From Akkermansia muciniphila (GTDB taxonomy: Bacteria > Pseudomonadota > Gammaproteobacteria > Burkholderiales > Burkholderiaceae_C), in NCBI GenBank assembly GCA_943327015.2, contig CALPVM020000002.1, positions 1-32,362 on the forward strand: a DNA stretch of 32,362 nt. Reading direction: 5' to 3'. Both the position numbers and the translations under genes were made by a program. Shown here piece by piece: positions 30,555 through 32,362 of the stretch. The notes beneath the pieces are model-generated. The model ran no database searches. It saw only the letters and a list, made by a program, of their open reading frames with translations, and was not told the origin of the DNA. Within the stretch, counting starts at the first letter, position 1; each line of letters begins with the position of its first letter.

Positions 30555-32045
30555 ATGACCTATTTGCTTGCTCTAGACCAAGGAACCTCAAGCTCACGCA
30601 GCATTATTTTTGACGAATCTGGTCGCACTGTGGCCATGTCTCAGATGGAGTTGCAACAAAACTACCCAAAACCAGGCTGGGTGGAACATGACCCGATGGA
30701 AATTTGGCGCATACAACTGACCACCGCGCGCAATGCCTTGCTCAAAGCCGGAATTGCCGCCAAAGAGATTCGTGCCATTGGTATTACCAACCAACGTGAG
30801 ACCACCGTAGTGTGGAATAGGCGTACCGGTTTGCCAATACATAACGCGATTGTGTGGCAAGACCGTCGCGCTGAACCGACCTGCATTCAACTGCGTGAAC
30901 GGGGTCTGGCGGAAACTATTCGCAGCAAAACCGGTTTGCTGGTAGATGCCTATTTCTCTGGCACCAAATTGAAGTGGATTTTGGACAATGTGGCAGGTGC
31001 CCGCAAATTGGCCGATAACGGCGAACTTGCGTTTGGCACGGTAGATAGCTGGTTGATTTGGAAGTTGACCAACGGCGCTGTGCATGCCACGGATGTGAGC
31101 AATGCTTCACGCACCATGCTGTTTAATGTGCACACCAACCAATGGGATGCAGAATTGATGCGGGCACTGGACATTCCGGCGGCGTTGATGCCCGAGGTAA
31201 AGCCCTCCAGCACTTTCTATGGTGATATTGATGCCAGTCTGCTGGGGCATGCGATTCCGATTGGGGGCGTTGCCGGCGATCAGCAAAGTGCGCTGTTCGG
31301 TCAAGCTTGTTTTAAAGCGGGCATGGTGAAAAACACCTACGGCACCGGCTGTTTTATGTTGATGCACACGGGCAACCAGTTTCGCAGCTCACAAAATGGC
31401 CTGATTACCACCAGTGCGGCGCAAACCACTACTCAAACCGAGTTTGCTTTAGAAGGCAGTGTATTTGTGGGCGGCGCTGTGGTGCAGTGGCTGCGCGATG
31501 GTCTACGTGCCATTCAGGGCAGTGGCGAGGTAGAGTCTTTGGCGCAAAGTGTGCCTGATTCTGGTGGTGTCATTATGGTGCCGGCATTTACCGGCTTGGG
31601 TGCACCCTACTGGCAACCCGATGCACGCGGCTCGATTACAGGGCTTACCCGTGGCAGCACCGTGGCGCACATTGCCCGCGCTGCGCTGGAGAGCATTGCC
31701 TACCAAAGTGCAGCGCTGCTGCAAGCGATGAGCCGTGATGCGGTGAGTGCAGGTGGCGCATCGGTAGCCGAGTTGCGGGTGGATGGCGGCGCTTGCATTA
31801 ATGATTTGTTAATGCAATTTCAGGCCGATTTGCTGGGCATTCCTGTGGTGCGCCCTGCGGTTACTGAAACTACCGCGCTGGGTGCTGCTTACCTTGCGGG
31901 TTTATCTACCGGGGTGTATAAAAATACGAATGAGTTGTCGGACATGTGGCGCTCTGAGCGGCACTTTTTACCCACTTTGAATCCATCGCATGCCAAGGAG
32001 TTGATGGAGCGTTGGGAGCATGCGGTTCGTCAAACCGTTTTATAG
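30555..32045 (+). CDS. glpK: Glycerol kinase
   Basis: [71 protein letters not shown]. Confidence 0.98.
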   Translation: MTYLLALDQGTSSSRSIIFDESGRTVAMSQMELQQNYPKPGWVEHDPMEIWRIQLTTARNALLKAGIAAKEIRAIGITNQRETTVVWNRRTGLPIHNAIVWQDRRAEPTCIQLRERGLAETIRSKTGLLVDAYFSGTKLKWILDNVAGARKLADNGELAFGTVDSWLIWKLTNGAVHATDVSNASRTMLFNVHTNQWDAELMRALDIPAALMPEVKPSSTFYGDIDASLLGHAIPIGGVAGDQQSALFGQACFKAGMVKNTYGTGCFMLMHTGNQFRSSQNGLITTSAAQTTTQTEFALEGSVFVGGAVVQWLRDGLRAIQGSGEVESLAQSVPDSGGVIMVPAFTGLGAPYWQPDARGSITGLTRGSTVAHIARAALESIAYQSAALLQAMSRDAVSAGGASVAELRVDGGACINDLLMQFQADLLGIPVVRPAVTETTALGAAYLAGLSTGVYKNTNELSDMWRSERHFLPTLNPSHAKELMERWEHAVRQTVL

Positions 32046-32060
32046 TTGGAGTGGCTAGGA

Positions 32061-32362
32061 ATGGGTAAACGTATAGCATTTATTGGTGGTGGCAATATGG
32101 CCAGCGCCATGATTGGCGGACTGCTGCGGCAAGGTATGGGTGCGGCTGATTTGGATGTAGTGGAGCCGTTTGCAGAGACCAGATCAAAGCTTGAGTCAGA
32201 CTTTGGCGTTACGGCGCATGCGCAGGCTGGAGATTTTTTATCAAAGGCAGACTTGGTGATTTGGGCAGTGAAGCCCCAGATTTTCAAAGAGGCTGCCATG
32301 TTGGTGCAGTCTTTTACTAAAGATGCCCTGCACTTGAGTGTGGCGGCGGGGATTCAAAGCGA
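32061..32362 (+). CDS. proC: Pyrroline-5-carboxylate reductase, N-terminal part (runs off the right edge)
   Basis: MGKRIAFIGGGNMASAMIGGLLRQGMGAADLDVVEPFAETRSKLESDFGVTAHAQAGDFLSKADLVIWAVKPQIF. Confidence 0.95.
   Translation, partial: MGKRIAFIGGGNMASAMIGGLLRQGMGAADLDVVEPFAETRSKLESDFGVTAHAQAGDFLSKADLVIWAVKPQIFKEAAMLVQSFTKDALHLSVAAGIQS

Noticed and set aside
30594-31085. 163-aa minus-strand ORF opposite glpK
   Set aside because: Shadow ORF of glycerol kinase.

Overview
The window is almost entirely housekeeping DNA from a betaproteobacterium, probably Burkholderiales (judged from gene content and protein character; not verified by search). Left to right it contains: polA (partial, -); thrB / BPSS1780-like membrane protein / Tat-FecR-domain protein (+); glnS (+); hprK, ptsN, hpf and an MFS transporter (-); corA (+); a pntAa-pntAb-pntB-fadD run (-); a NudJ-like Nudix gene and mnmA (+); a WS/DGAT-type acyltransferase (+) converging on an alpha/beta-hydrolase-like gene (-); an initiator tRNA-fMet (-); the complete rplN-to-rplQ spc/alpha ribosomal run (-); divergent glpD (-) and glpK (+); and the start of proC (+). 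I see no CRISPR array, prophage, transposon or defence system. The strongest anomaly is infA (IF-1) at 22974-23191. It is one nucleotide short and frameshifted, and the ORF track misses it. The conserved C-terminus is intact in the -1 frame, and a heptamer of -1 slippery form (T_TTC_CCG) lies exactly where the frames switch. Other points worth a second look: the spc run starts at rplN directly behind glpD with a promoter overlapping the glpD stop codon; two tandem RNA hairpins (one with a GAAA tetraloop) lie between rpsK and rpsD; and the initiator tRNA has a perfect TATAAT just upstream at the end of the alpha operon.
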